64,000 nt of DNA from Lunularia cruciata (GCA_948567375.1 OX419756.1:71526552-71590551), one strand, 5' to 3'; counted from the first letter of the stretch, positions 1 through 11,747 are shown. Numbers and translations are program-made. Notes: a model not told the origin generated them from the sequence alone.

Positions 1-1559
1 TTGGTCTCAAGAAGTTTAGACACTACTTGATTGGAGGGAAAGCCACAATTGTCACGGATCACAAGGCTTTGAAGTACATCTTCAACAAGCCTAATGTTGA
101 AGGGAGACTAGCAAGGTGGATGATACTCTTGTCTGAGTATGACTACACAATTGAGGATAGGCCAGGAAAGAAACATGCAAATGCTGATTTGTTATCTAGA
201 GCCTATGATCATGATGGAGATGAGCCAGTAGATGATTCCTTCCCGGATGAGGAGCTCATGACAATCTCAGTCACTCAAGAGATTCCAATGGAGTACAAGG
301 AGATTGTGGATTTTGTGACAAGAGGTAACTATCCAGAAGGGATGCATGCTAGGGAGAGGAAGGCCCTTGCAGCAAGATCTAGACCTTACACAATGGTGGA
401 GGATATTCTTTTTCACCAAGGAGCAGATGGTCTACTTCGAAGAGCAGTGGGTAAGGAAGAGTCTATCCTACTCATAAAGGAGTTTCATGAAGGTTTAGTA
501 TGTGGAGGACACTTTGCAGGAAAGGTGACTGCTTTCAAGATTCTAGATGCAGGTTACCATTGGAGAGGGATTTTCAAGGATTGTCTTGATTATTGCAAAA
601 CTTGTCATGTTTGTCAAGCTTTTGCTAGAAAGTCTACATCCACTCCACCACTTAGATCAATTCCATTGCTAGGACCTTTTGAGAAGTGGGGAATTGATTT
701 TGTAGGACCTCTCAATAGAACCCCAAGGAACAATCGGTACATTGTGGTAGTTACTGATTACCTTACCAAGTGGGTTGAGGCTAGACCATTGAGGGACAAG
801 AATGAAGATGAAGTGGGTAGATTTCTTTATGAACGCATTATCACTAGGTTTGGATGCCCTTTGGAGTTGGTTTCTGATAGAGGAGGAGAGTTTACAAGAA
901 GCATTACTACAGCCATGCTACGACATTTCTCTATCACACATAGAGTAACTACATCCTATAAGCCAAATTCCAATGGCTTGGCAGAGAGAACCAATCAGAC
1001 CTTGTGCATGATGTTGGCCAAAGATGCAGAAATGGAGGGGGCTAAACATCATTGGGACAAGAGGATTCATGCAGTTTTGTGGGAGTATAGGACAACCATG
1101 AAGACTTCCACTGGATATTCTCCATTCCAATTGGTGTATGGTATTGAGTCTACCTTACCTATTCACTTTGATCTTCCTACCTTCCAAAGCATTCATAGGA
1201 GATTGAAGAAAGCACAAGGAAGTGATGCAGGGAAGTCAAGGAAGGATCAACTCATGGAGTTGGAAGAGGCAAGAGCAGTTGCTATGGTTCGAGTGGAGCA
1301 AGCCCAAAGGAAACAAAAGGAGAGCTATGACAAGAGGCAAGGCAAGAAGAAGGTGGAGCCTTTCAAAGAAGGTGATTGGGTAATGTTGTTTGATTCCATT
1401 CGATTCAAGAGAGTGCAAAAGAAGTTTTTGCCTAAGTACTTTGGACCTTTCATAGTAGAGAAGGTGTGGGGCAATTACACCTATGATCTCAAGGAGTTGG
1501 GAGGAAGACACTTTGATAGGATTAACCATGATAAGTTGAAGATGTACCATAGAAGGTAG
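1..1559 (+). CDS. Ty3/gypsy pol polyprotein, 3' part (RNase H end and integrase); 5' end outside window
   Basis: This is the C-terminal part of a long-terminal-repeat retrotransposon polyprotein, which copies element RNA and inserts the cDNA into the genome. The frame is open from base 3, so the gene continues left of the window. The first 60 or so codons are the end of RNase H (VTDHKALKYIF, then HANADLLSRA). An HHCC zinc-binding integrase head follows (HEGLVCGGH, then CKTCHVCQ). The integrase core shows the DDE triad: GIDFVGPL, VSDRGGEF and NGLAERTNQTL. The C-terminal part has the usual gypsy tail (KEGDWVMLF, then YFGPFIVEKV) and no obvious chromodomain. The frame has no internal stop, so this copy is younger than the minus-strand element to its right. 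A polypurine tract and an LTR follow directly. Confidence 0.95.
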   Translation, partial: GLKKFRHYLIGGKATIVTDHKALKYIFNKPNVEGRLARWMILLSEYDYTIEDRPGKKHANADLLSRAYDHDGDEPVDDSFPDEELMTISVTQEIPMEYKEIVDFVTRGNYPEGMHARERKALAARSRPYTMVEDILFHQGADGLLRRAVGKEESILLIKEFHEGLVCGGHFAGKVTAFKILDAGYHWRGIFKDCLDYCKTCHVCQAFARKSTSTPPLRSIPLLGPFEKWGIDFVGPLNRTPRNNRYIVVVTDYLTKWVEARPLRDKNEDEVGRFLYERIITRFGCPLELVSDRGGEFTRSITTAMLRHFSITHRVTTSYKPNSNGLAERTNQTLCMMLAKDAEMEGAKHHWDKRIHAVLWEYRTTMKTSTGYSPFQLVYGIESTLPIHFDLPTFQSIHRRLKKAQGSDAGKSRKDQLMELEEARAVAMVRVEQAQRKQKESYDKRQGKKKVEPFKEGDWVMLFDSIRFKRVQKKFLPKYFGPFIVEKVWGNYTYDLKELGGRHFDRINHDKLKMYHRR

Positions 1560-1593
1560 AGAGACCTTCACTTTGAGGACAAAGTGAAAACTT

Positions 1594-1607
1594 AGTCCGG
1601 GGGTAAA
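1594..1607 (+). other. Polypurine tract of the plus-strand Ty3/gypsy element
   Basis: A G-rich run (AGTCCGGGGGTAAA) lies 35 bases after the pol stop and immediately before TGTAACACCC. This is the expected primer site for plus-strand DNA synthesis next to a 3' LTR. The assignment rests on position and composition. Confidence 0.7.
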
Positions 1608-2250
1608 TGTAACACCCATTTGTGCATGTGTGTGGTATTGTGATATTTAGCTTGGTATTACAAGTACTTAAGAGATATTATTTATATAGAGATAAAGGAT
1701 GGTTCTATATTAGTCATGGTTAGCTAAAGTTAGTCATAGCTAAGATAGATGGGACTTTACTTTAGAGGAAGTAGAAAAGATGAGCACCACTATTTTGGAT
1801 TTTAGTGTGTTGACTTGGTATTATTCCTAGGTGTTTGGCTTTGGGGAAAGAGTTGAGAACTCTTGGGCCCGCAAGCCTTTTTGTTTTGGATTCTTCTTTA
1901 GTCCAAGGATAGCCCATGTGAAGGAATCCTTGCTTTAGTGGTTGGGTCAAGATAAGGGGAATATGCCCATGTGAATGGATATTCCTTTCTACTTTTTGAC
2001 TTTACTTGACTTTTAGTCTAGTAACTTGAGTTACTACGGTAATTAGTAACTTTGGTATGTAACTATTTCACAAGTATATAAACAAGGAGTGAGGAGGTAC
2101 TCATCATCCTTTCATTTGCAACTATCTCTCTCTCATTGAGTTCTCTAGTGAGCAATGTCTTGAGTCTTGGAGTGTTAGCCTTGGAGGAGTATGATGGAGT
2201 TGGGGTTCCTTGCCTTCTTAGTCCATGGTGCGCTACCATAATAGCCATCA
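1608..2250 (+). mobile_element. Probable 3' LTR of the plus-strand Ty3/gypsy element
   Basis: The segment starts with TGTAACACCC, a common plant gypsy LTR head, directly after the polypurine tract. It contains a TATA-like box (TATATAAAC near 2075-2083) that would place a transcript start shortly downstream. The right end is set at a CA dinucleotide at 2249-2250, because sequence homologous to a different, minus-strand element begins just after it. The partner 5' LTR is outside the window, so the exact end cannot be confirmed. Confidence 0.7.
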
Positions 2251-3413
2251 GAGGTTCATCCTGAGTGAGAGACAGGCCGGCTCACAGCTCCAAACTCCAA
2301 CATACTCCAATCAGTATGAACCTGAAATGGTCATCCTTTGATCAGTCTCCTCAAAATAGGAATAGATGTCAACCTCTCCTTGAGCTCTATAAAAGCTCTC
2401 TCATGCTCATCTCCCCAACACCACTCTTGTGTAAGCTTGGTCAGCTTTGTCAAGGCCTTGGCAATGACACTAAATCCTCTAACATAGCGGTGATAAAAGT
2501 TTTCTAACCCAAGGAATGCTTGCACTCTTATCACATCCATAGGCCAAGGAATACGTGCAATAGCCTCCACCTTGGTTTCTTGAACACCAAGTCCTCTGGG
2601 ATAGATAGTGTGACCCATATACTCAAACTGCTCATGGAAGAACCTACACTTCTCAAGATATAATTTGAGTCCATGAGATCTCAACCTCTCAAACACTTCC
2701 AACAACTGTCTCTCATGCTCCTCCATAGTAGTGCTATAGACTAAAATGTCATCAATATAGCACCGAGAAAAATCCAATCTAGCTAGGATCCTATCCATGA
2801 CCCTTTGGAACTCAGTAGGAACATTGTTTAACCCAAATGGTAAGAACCTCCATTGATATAACACATCCTTGCCGTGAGTATTAATAGCCCAAAATGATAT
2901 CTTGTACTTATCCTCATCCTTGATCGGCATCTGATGATATCCCGCTCAAAGATCCAAAGTACTGAAGACCTTTGCATGCCCAATCGCATAAAAAATCTCC
3001 TTTGCTATAAGCATGGTATACCAATCAACCCTAGTCTATCGGTTGATAGGATGGTAATCTCCACACATCTGCCTATCTATGTAGTTGCTATGCATATCCT
3101 TCTTGGGTGACATCATTGTAGCTGATGTATACTCTCCATGTGAGATCTCTACCAAACCAGTCTCAAAAAGGTCTCTACTTTGGCTATGAATCAATGTACT
3201 CTCCATGCCACTATAGCAATAAGGACGCCAAAAAACTGGTGTATTGCTAGTCAGCTTAATCCATATACCAGGTTCCTTTAGAGCACACAAATCCTTCATA
3301 CTGAAGGCAAAACAACTTGTGTAGCTCCTCAAGAACCTCCAAACTCTCCGTCTTTCCTCTCCTATAAGCTTAGGTCCAAGATCTGGCTCCCAAGTATCCT
3401 CTATAATTGTCAT
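2251..3413 (-). pseudogene. Decayed Ty3/gypsy reverse transcriptase and start of RNase H
   Basis: Read on the minus strand from 3413 down, this is one reverse-transcriptase frame broken by several in-frame stops. The segment 3413-3036 carries the N-terminal fingers and ends DYHPINR. Across 3035-2931 the same frame continues, with stops beside TRVDWYTML and before AGYHQMPIK. The segment 2930-2331 carries the palm with the catalytic CYIDDIL box, LPFGLNNVPTEFQRVMDRI and FLGLENFYHRYV. After another stop, RNase H begins (PFQVHTDWSML) but is cut off at about 2251 by the LTR of the plus-strand element. Several stops are TGA where the family has arginine, as expected if methylated CGA decayed to TGA. 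This copy cannot make a functional enzyme. Confidence 0.9.
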
Positions 3414-5800
3414 AGGAGTGGAAGACGTACTGACTAGCTGCTACATTGGGCCCTTGGGAGCAGTAGTGTCATGCTCTTGACCACTAGAGGTCCCAACCTC
3501 TGTGTGAAAAACTCCCTCCACTTTGGCTGCAAGCTCCACACGTCCTCTAGCTGCATCCTAAGTGGACCAAGGGTGTATAATCCAAGTAGCCCATGCTCAC
3601 CTAGATGGACTCCAAGTAGACCACTCTCCCTAATAGCTACTGGCTGTGTCCTAAGAATACCATGTCCACTTGGTCCATCACCCCCAACATGTGCCTGAAT
3701 TGTCTCAATAAGCATAGGGCTCACAAGTGTCCAAGTGGTGATGCCTATCAAGCGCATCCTATGCTGCTTTGCCAAACCAAGGCTCACAATCTAAGTCAAA
3801 CAATTCAGGCTCATAGCCTGACCTAACACTTGACACATGGATGCCTAACACATGCCTAACATGGACCTAACACTTGACACATGGATGCCTTTGATACTGT
3901 TGGAACAATAGTAATACCAATGCAAAAACCCATTGCCCGCTCTCTCTCATCAGTGTTGGGCTCCACTAATTGTTGTAACTTCGAGTCCCATACAAGTCAA
4001 GGTCCTCCCTCTCAAAAAGCATGAGAGCTTGGGAAACTCATAAGTGTGGGAAAAGCGGCTCTAGGCTATCCAACTAGGTTCACCATTGCCATAGGTGACC
4101 TATCAGCCACTACCACCGTATGAGATTGATGCCCCACATCCAAGATGTCATCAACAAGGATGTGGTCTAGTCGTTGCATCCCATCATATGCATGTTATAG
4201 AATCTTTCGAGGTAAGAGGTTTGTCCACCAAAGACAAAGATGATGAGCCCATGATCCCACTCTCGCTGCATCCAACAATACAGTGGGTCCCATCCAAGAA
4301 TGGACATGATGTGTACTCACCACCCCTCTGGTGCAAGAATCACCCATCAAAGGAGCATTCTCCAAAAGAAAGCTAGAGAACAGATTGATGAACCTGGAGA
4401 TGTTGTAGTATCTGTAACATCTCCCAAAACACACCAAAATGAAGATCCTAAAGACCCAAACCTTGGCCATCACGTGTATGTCCCTGACATGGCTATCCAA
4501 AAATCACCAAGTGAACATGCATATGTCTCTCCAGGTCATGCGCTCCCAATAAGGAAATGTTTGCTGGTAGGGCCCTTTGGTAACCTCTAACTGCTGACAT
4601 TAGTAATAACTCCGGATATCGATAGGCCAAGTGTGTCACATGATGTAGAGAGACTCACCTAGCAGTCTCATCTCTCTCCACATAAAAGTACATCTGTACT
4701 CATATACCCAGTTGTAATACTGCAGCTAGTCCGGTGCTTATCCCACCAAACAACTCTAATAGACATATCCCCTCCATTAGATACTGCCAAACAATGAGTG
4801 TGGTATCCAGAAGTGTCAAAGTAAGCAACTCTGGAGGCTCATCTTCACACTCATCTCTTGATGATACAAAAGCTCCACTCCAAGCCTATTGCACCAACTG
4901 ATCTGCATGCTGCGGTAATGCCTCCTCTGAACTCCGACTATTGCATCCTTCCCCAACATAAGGGGCTGCACACTAGAGTCTAACAAGACTCTCTTGGTGT
5001 ATAGATCTTCCTTGAAGGTCCCACCAAGTAAAAAGTCCCCCTCTGGTTATCCAATAGGACAACACCAGGTGTGAACCGTGCTCTCTCAAAGGCCGGTCTA
5101 GTTGGCAACTCCTCTAGTCTAGCCGTTGTTGCCTACCATAAGCCATTGGTCGTTGAACAGATCCCATGCTCCTCAAACAATTTAGCTCCACTATCAACCA
5201 CCTCTTCTCTCATAGTAGGAACCACATCATCCCTACTCTCACAAATTATGGCAGCCAACCAAAACATTTGGAGTTGGGTCAACTCTCAATGTAAACATAT
5301 CATTGGCTGAAAACAAAGAGCACCACATAATCAGTTGAGCAATCCCCAACATCGTGCTAGACTCAGTCTGTGTAGTAGCAGGTGGCTGACTAGTAGGTAG
5401 TCCATTGTGTACTCCATCACCACCTACCACACCTACACTAGGACGTCTAGGAGCCATGGATGTCGTCTGCAATGCCTCTGATAGCGTGAAAGACCGGGGA
5501 AGTCTGACCTATCTCCCAACCTCTCCTCTTTATAGGTCCAACTCCACTGATGCTCCTCTAGGCTCTAGAGCACGTACTACACTCCTAGTTGTTGCTAGAG
5601 ATACAACCACTTGTGCTGCTCCGCCCATGAAGTCCAAAGCATCTCTATCACCAACATATGAGGTAGAAGCCTTAGCACCAAATCTAATCTCCTCTGAGCA
5701 ATGGCCATACTAGGTGTAGATCCTCTACCACCACCTCTACCACCTCGTCCACCATGAACTGGAGCTCCTCTACTACCTGCCATAACAGCCCTACCACTCA
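3414..5800 (-). pseudogene. Degenerate middle part of the minus-strand Ty3/gypsy element (gag end, protease and linker region)
   Basis: This stretch lies between the zinc knuckles on the right and the reverse transcriptase on the left, where protease and linker sequence should be. Only short open frames remain on the minus strand, for example at 3787-3434, and no protease active-site motif could be recognised with confidence. A glycine- and arginine-rich tail follows the second zinc knuckle near 5760-5700. The stretch is assigned to the element by continuity with both flanks. Confidence 0.6.
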
Positions 5801-6830
5801 GTAACTCCAAGTGTAGGTCAAAGCACCGATCACTAGTGTGACCAAATCTGTGGCAATGCTCACACTACCTCTGTGTTGGCTATGATGCGCCCAAGGTATC
5901 AAGTCCATTGCCTTGAGTACACTCTCTTTGATGATGAGGTCCACCACAAGTCCAACAAGCAACACCACTACTCACTGGCTGCTATTGACCCCAAAATGAA
6001 GGTAAGGGTCTAACTCCACTAGGCACCCACTTGCTCCATAGGATCTAGGCTGTCCATCTTGTCCTCAAAAACCAACTGGGCGTGGTGCACTCTATTGCAC
6101 TCTAGAAGAAATAACAACTATGGATGAGGTCTCCCTACCAAATTTAGATGTCACCACCTTCTCCTCCACCATGTTGAGCTCAATACACTCAACCAAACCA
6201 AAGTCCACTACCAAAGTGAGCAAAGTAGCATGTAACAATGTAGCATCACGAACTCTACGTTGCAACTCCTTGTCCAATATCCCATACCAAAATTGGACTG
6301 CCTGGACCTCAATAACTCCATGAGTGAAACTGATCAGCTGCCTCATGCAAGTGTATGCCTCACGTAGGCTCTCTCTAGCCTTCCGTTGGAACTCTTGCAA
6401 GCTCCTCAACTTGTCAATCCGCACTCCTTGGTAGTTCTGTCTCAAACATTGGAAGAACTCCACCATAAGGGTTAAACCCCGGTACCACATCACTTCTTGC
6501 GGTGGTACCTCTACTCATGGTAACACTACCTCCAGCTAGTGCACCTCCACTAGCTCCACCAACACTACTCGAGCTAGAACTTGTGGGTACAACCGATCTA
6601 CTCTTCGCAACCAAGCCTGAAGTGTTTGGAGACCAATATTTTCTCCATAACTCAATCTCTTCCAAATGAGCTCTCCTGAACTCATGGTAGTCGTCCATCG
6701 GTGGACCCTCCAAATGATGAAACAACCTCTTCTATGCCATGAAGGGTATAAACAAAATCGGGTTCCGTATCTATTGCAGATCACACCAACTATCAAACTC
6801 TTGGATGAAGTAATCCAACTCAACAGTACA
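5801..6830 (-). pseudogene. Frameshifted Ty3/gypsy gag with two zinc knuckles
   Basis: Gag proteins package retrotransposon RNA. On the minus strand 6493-6092 encodes a typical plant gag core (FFQCLRQNYQGVRIDKL, SLQEFQRKARESLREAY, then a helix-rich stretch ending at NMVEEK). Two CCHC zinc knuckles lie downstream: CWTCGGPHHQREC at about 5960-5912 and CEHCHRFGHTSDRC at about 5864-5822. The N-terminal part at 6823-6500 is spread over overlapping frames, and a stop lies just before the second knuckle, so the gene is broken. The order gag, knuckles, then reverse transcriptase toward lower coordinates fixes the element's orientation. Confidence 0.85.
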
Positions 6831-7500
6831 CATTATACCAAAATAATGCTTAGGGCCTTTGGAGGCCCCATAAATCTCATCCATGTCCTATAATAACGGT
6901 GCGGACACACCAAGTGCACTCTCAACTGAATCAGCTCTTGTGTCAAACTCCAATTCAAAGTCAATCTACTCCTTCATTGGGACCTAAGATACAAGTTGAT
7001 ACTAAACGCCACTTTGAGTAAACCCATTACATATTGTAGGGCCATCTCCTCTGGAATCTCCAAAAAACTCCATAGTGACAAAGTAACCGCAACCACAACC
7101 GCAAACTGTAACAAGTACCCCACCAAGTGCCAACACCAACCGAGCACCACCAAGTGCCAAAACTAACAGAATATTACCCACTAATGTAACTCTAATTGAG
7201 ACAACTACACTAGGGGCAAGGGCGACCTGCAACCTACCATCACAACACATATTCTCATGGTCTGCAAGTCATCATTTCTTACCTCACCGGAGAGAAACAA
7301 AGATAGTCTAACTAGTCATCACTCCAGCCTCACTATCAAGAGCACACCAGAGCACTAATGCTCAAAATTCAAGGCACCTCACACAAAGATGGTGCACAAA
7401 TAAGAAGTAGAGAATGGAGGAGGTCCAATCACAAGAATGCTAAACAAAAACATTCAATCTCATAAAATCAACATGGGGCTAACTATGCCACCATTTGGCA
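6831..7500 (-). mobile_element. Leader region of the minus-strand Ty3/gypsy element
   Basis: This is gene-free sequence between the gag start and the presumed 5' LTR, as expected for a retrotransposon leader. A possible primer-binding site is the minus-strand string TGGTGGCATAG at about 7498-7488. It starts with TGG, as such sites do, but it does not match the common initiator-methionine site, so it is only tentative. Confidence 0.4.
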
Positions 7501-8696
7501 TTTGACATAATTAGAGTATCTATCTACTTCTTGAGCTACGAGGATCACCGAGGATCGGATCAATGTTCTTCTCACCAAAATCTGATATAACTCCTTTACA
7601 AAATTTGATGTAAAATTTGACATAAATCCCTAAAAATGGCTGACTGAAAATCATCCGCTAACTCTTCATTCAAGCTAAATTGGAAAAATTGATTTCATCC
7701 AATCTTTAATTTGTGAGGATTTGCTCCCAATTCCACTTTCAATTTCAACTCGCAACAAATTGGTCCTAAGCTCAAAATCACAACTAACGCTTGAAAATTA
7801 CTTCTCCTTAGCTTCAAATTTTGCCAGCATTTCTACACATTCTCTCTCTCAAGGAAATGTGAATTGCTCAATCAAGACACCATGATCCACTGAGCTTGGA
7901 GATACCACCAACACTCGTAGTTCTTGTACCCAATTTCCCCTTGACTCACTTCTATGATGTAATCAGATCATTTACAATTCAAATCAATCTAACTCAGATC
8001 AATACTTGATCTGATCCGCAATAACTTACCAACAATAGTGCACTGATTACAGTCAAGCCACACCCACTCGCAGACTTTTTGTCCACTCTAGCCAGAAACT
8101 TGAAGGCTCAACATCAAAGAAGTGAGCTCTCTAGAGCTGCACTTCTAGGGTATACTTTTGATTTTGACCTAGGTCTCATCCCTACGGTCCTGCTGACGGC
8201 ACACCCAACGGTGCGAACGATGCAAGGTGCGAACGATGCAAGTGACGGTGAATCTCACCATGAAGTCAATACACTAAATAAAAAATTTGACTGACAGAAA
8301 GTAATTTATGAAAAATTGCCAAAAGTAATTTATGAATAACTGCCAATATATTTCTAACTACTATCAATATAACTACACTAAAACTACATTGTCTGAATAA
8401 TCTAGATGTAACATTACAAATGACGTGACACAAAGCAAAATGACACCGTGACAGTCCTACTGACGGCACACCCGACGGTGCAAATGATACAAAGTGCGAA
8501 CGATGCAAGTGAAGATGAATCTCACCATGAAGTCAATACACTAAATAAAAAATCTGACTGTCTGAAAATAATTTATGAATAATTGCCAAAATATTTCTAA
8601 CTACTGTCAATATAACTACACTAAAACTAAATTGTCTGAATAATCTAGATGTGACATTACACAAAACGTAACACAAAACAAAACGACACCATGACA
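7501..8696 (-). mobile_element. Probable 5' LTR of the minus-strand Ty3/gypsy element, with duplicated head
   Basis: Read on the minus strand, the segment begins TGTCATGGTGTC at 8696 and runs toward the leader region. It is A+T-rich, lacks coding potential and sits where the 5' LTR of the element should be. The matching 3' LTR is not in the window, so its limits are estimates. Its first 240-270 bases are present twice in tandem (8187-8453 and 8454-8696). Confidence 0.5.
8187..8696. repeat. Tandem duplication of about 267 bases in the LTR head
   Basis: Two copies start at 8187 and 8454 with the same string (GTCCTGCTGACGGCACACCC and GTCCTACTGACGGCACACCC). They continue in parallel to ACACCGTGACA at about 8453 and ACACCATGACA at 8696. 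Copy 1 also holds smaller internal duplications: GTGCGAACGATGCAAG is repeated, and AAGTAATTTATGAA occurs twice. The copies differ by scattered substitutions and small indels. Confidence 0.9.
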
Positions 8697-11600
8697 TTCA
8701 TCGCATATCAAACTAGCATTAGAGACGAGTGAAACGTATGATCGGGCTTCTTACTCTAGAAATCTTTAAGCTATAGAGAACCCAGCCGCGCGTCCACTCT
8801 TGTGAAACCTTGCGCTCAGCAAGTAGGGCAAGCGAAATGCCAGTCAAGGCCAAATCTATCTCTACTTCTAGTGATATGCTATTTATTAAGAATGAAGTGA
8901 AGTTGAGCATTAGAAGTTCCAGTAGAAGCTATTGAGGGAGACTCGGTATAAAAGCTGATATTAATATGAAGACGATTTGTAGTCGACACTTGTTATGTAT
9001 TTGTCTGCATTTGTCCGACCAAGAATTGGATGTTCGGGCAAAAGTACGGAACCCCCTGACTCTTCGCGATGGCATTTCATACAATACCAAATAAGACCAG
9101 AAGTAGTATCAGAACAGGATTCCAAATAAAACCATGACGACCTCCACAGGTCCGTAGAGTAGTTTTAGAATATGGAACGAGCCTAGAATAGTTCCATGCT
9201 AGTCTGTCAATCGTAACAACATCAAAGATCTAGAATCGACGATAGGCTTACGTACATGTAGCCATCAGCATATCGAAGAATTCCATTCAGTCTGCTAATG
9301 TAAATATACAAAACCATCTGAACAAATGGCCTTGATTTTCATTACTATTGATTCAAATGGTCTAGTAAGCACAAACAGTCCCCTTGATGACTGCTCCGGT
9401 ATATCCTCAAGTACTTTAAACTCGTGTCGAGTAGTCCAGTGAAAGCACGCTAAGGCTCGCAACTAACGATTTGCTTTGAAATCCATGCGAACCTGCAGTC
9501 GGAGACTTCAATCATGAGATTGTCGGGAAAAGTCCCATACAAATCCTATCTGTTCCTACAGTGTTCATGAAGGTCAAGGACGAAAACCAGAACTAGTCTA
9601 CCAACCGACTCGGCATGGTAGAGTATTCGATGTCCCCATCTCCTAACTTCGCCATGTCAGGACTTGCCATGTCATGCATGCTCACATCAATCCATCTCCT
9701 CTACCCTTGGAAAGGACCGATGGGCTGATGTGTAAACTTCATCCGCAATGCTTCAGGGACCCATTCAGGTGGAACTGTGAGCAAGAATCGGATCAGTATG
9801 TGATTTCTGTCAATTATATTAGATTTGCAGTTCCTATATTTTATAGGGAAACAGTAAACCCACTTCACTCCTGCTCATTCATCTCAGCCCCTACGGTACC
9901 ATACAGTGTGTTGACAAACCAATCAAACCACTCTCGCTATGTTATGAACTTGGCTACAATGTTGGAACATGATATAGAAAGAATCCTATAACCATCCCCT
10001 GCACGCGACAACGACCAATTTCACACGATTAGCCAATCGGATTGGCTAAACGTGTTAGAATAGCAGGGGTGAGGTCGATGAACAGAAAAGGTGAGGTGCG
10101 TTTACAATTTCCCTATTTATGTTATAAAGGAAGTTACTGCTGACCAGTTGCAAAAGTTGAAAAGTGCAAATGGACGACTCCGGAACGATCTTACGTGGCG
10201 ACATATATACTGGTGGACTTTCCTAGTCAAGTTCTCTTATCGATATGCTTTTCAATCTACTGCTTTTCTTCGCGTCAAGCTGTAGCTTACACGAATAACC
10301 GTATATTCATGTCGCATATCGGTTCATCTTTCGTAATAAATCGACACTGGGGAGAGGTCCCCTCGCTTCGCTGAAAGGATGGAGCGGAAATTGTTTGGGG
10401 ATAAAGAGAGCTCCAAGATCGGAGCTACCTGATTCTACCCGGAAGGAGTTTAGAACTTTGGGAAGAATAAACGAGACAAGTGCATGTGCCGAGAGAATCT
10501 GGCGTCTCAGTTCAAGCAGGTGGAAGAGGAGACAATTGAATGATGTTGTTGACTGAGCTTTCTCGGACCGCATCGGATGTGTAGCTCACCTGAGAAAGAA
10601 ATGCAAGATTCCTTCTCTATCTAGATTTCGAAACTTGCTTTGGGAACTCGACTTTTCAATAAACGAAGGCTTCTGTCGGTGCGCTTGCGACAGATGTGGA
10701 CTCCTAAGGTGCGCTCTACCTTAGATTGAATAATGTTAGACTTCCTCAGTTCAGCATATTTGTCATTGTAGCAGTAATCTCAAGCAGGTGGAAGAAAAGA
10801 CCACATGGTGATGCTGTCCAACTGCATCGTATTTGTAGTTTATTCGAGCCAGAGCTTCAAGGTTTGTTGCTTATTCCTCAGGAGACTCGGCGTTGAAAAT
10901 TGCCACGATTTTGATCGATGTGCTTGTGATGGACTCAGTTTAAAGGTGCGTTCTGATCTGGATTGAGTATGTTAAAGACTTTCTGTGTTCAGCACCTTTG
11001 TTATTGCGACAGTACTCTAGAACGCTTCAAATTGGAAAGATCTAGCTCATTCATGTGGCCCCAATCTGACTTCTTCTTATCTATCTGCCTTTAGTTCTCG
11101 ATCAGAATTAGCTACTGTAACTACAGCTCTTGAAGGCATGCAAAGTCTATCCTACGACTGTTCAATTGAAAAGCTTTTGTGCATATTGAAATTTGCGCGT
11201 AGCAGTTGGATTACTTTAGGTCTAGGAAATTATTCGTCCAACTACAGACTAAACGTTGCTCCCCATTTGAACCTCAGATGACAAGATCGAGTACTGTGTT
11301 CAGTTCATCAAGTCAGACTTCGCTGGAGCTCGAAAAATAGTGCGGGATGCGAAACTACAAACTTCACTACATTTCCGCTACTGACGGTAACGCTTCCTCT
11401 ATGACATGGGAAGAAAGTGAGAATTTTGATATCATTGTCGTCTGGATCGTGTTTCTCTCTTACTCGAGAGTCCCTGAAATAACTGACGATCGCAAAAGCA
11501 AGAATGGCGGGAATGAAATCTCCTGTTATCCAATTTACGTCGGATTTACTGAGTTCCAGTGCAACTCTGCATATCTAAAATTACTCTCGTATAAACTTGC

Positions 11601-11739
11601 GGATAATTGTGGTAAAGAAACCTATGGTCCTAAACGGACCTCCAGATTCATTAATGGGGACGTGTCAAAGTACTGCTAATTAAATTATGTCAAAGCAGTT
11701 ACTGCTAATTTTAACTTTTTCTGTTCTCTCGACTCTCAG
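8697..11739. other. Gene-free stretch between the retrotransposon and the HNL gene; 5' flank of HNL
   Basis: No open frame here shows a recognisable domain. The short frames at 9674-9991 and 11347-11679 have no family motif, and I do not call them genes. The right end contains a pyrimidine-rich acceptor (CTCTCGACTCTCAG, ending at 11740) eight bases before the HNL start codon. An untranslated first exon of HNL may therefore lie in the 10.5-11.5 kb part. A diverged tandem duplication occupies about 10500-11025. Confidence 0.6.
10500..11025. repeat. Old, diverged tandem duplication
   Basis: Two blocks about 240-270 bases apart share order and wording. CAAGCAGGTGGAAGAGGAGAC near 10514 matches CAAGCAGGTGGAAGAAAAGAC near 10780. 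The run from GTGCGCTTGCGACAGATGTG to TCAGCATATTTGTCATTG (about 10678-10770) matches GTGCTTGTGATGGACTCAG to TCAGCACCTTTGTTATTG (about 10920-11005). Divergence is roughly a quarter to a third of positions by eye. No coding frame runs through it. Confidence 0.7.
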
Positions 11740-11747
11740 CGTCAAAG

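Noticed and set aside
7488-7498. Primer-binding site TGGTGGCATAG for the minus-strand retrotransposon
   Set aside because: It is kept only as a tentative note, because it does not match a common tRNA 3' end and the LTR boundary is not confirmed by a second LTR.
9674-9991. 105-codon plus-strand frame
   Set aside because: It has no recognisable domain and no intron or promoter support.
11347-11679. 110-codon plus-strand frame upstream of HNL
   Set aside because: There is no family motif and no in-frame splice link to the HNL exons. It is probably a chance frame or untranslated leader sequence.
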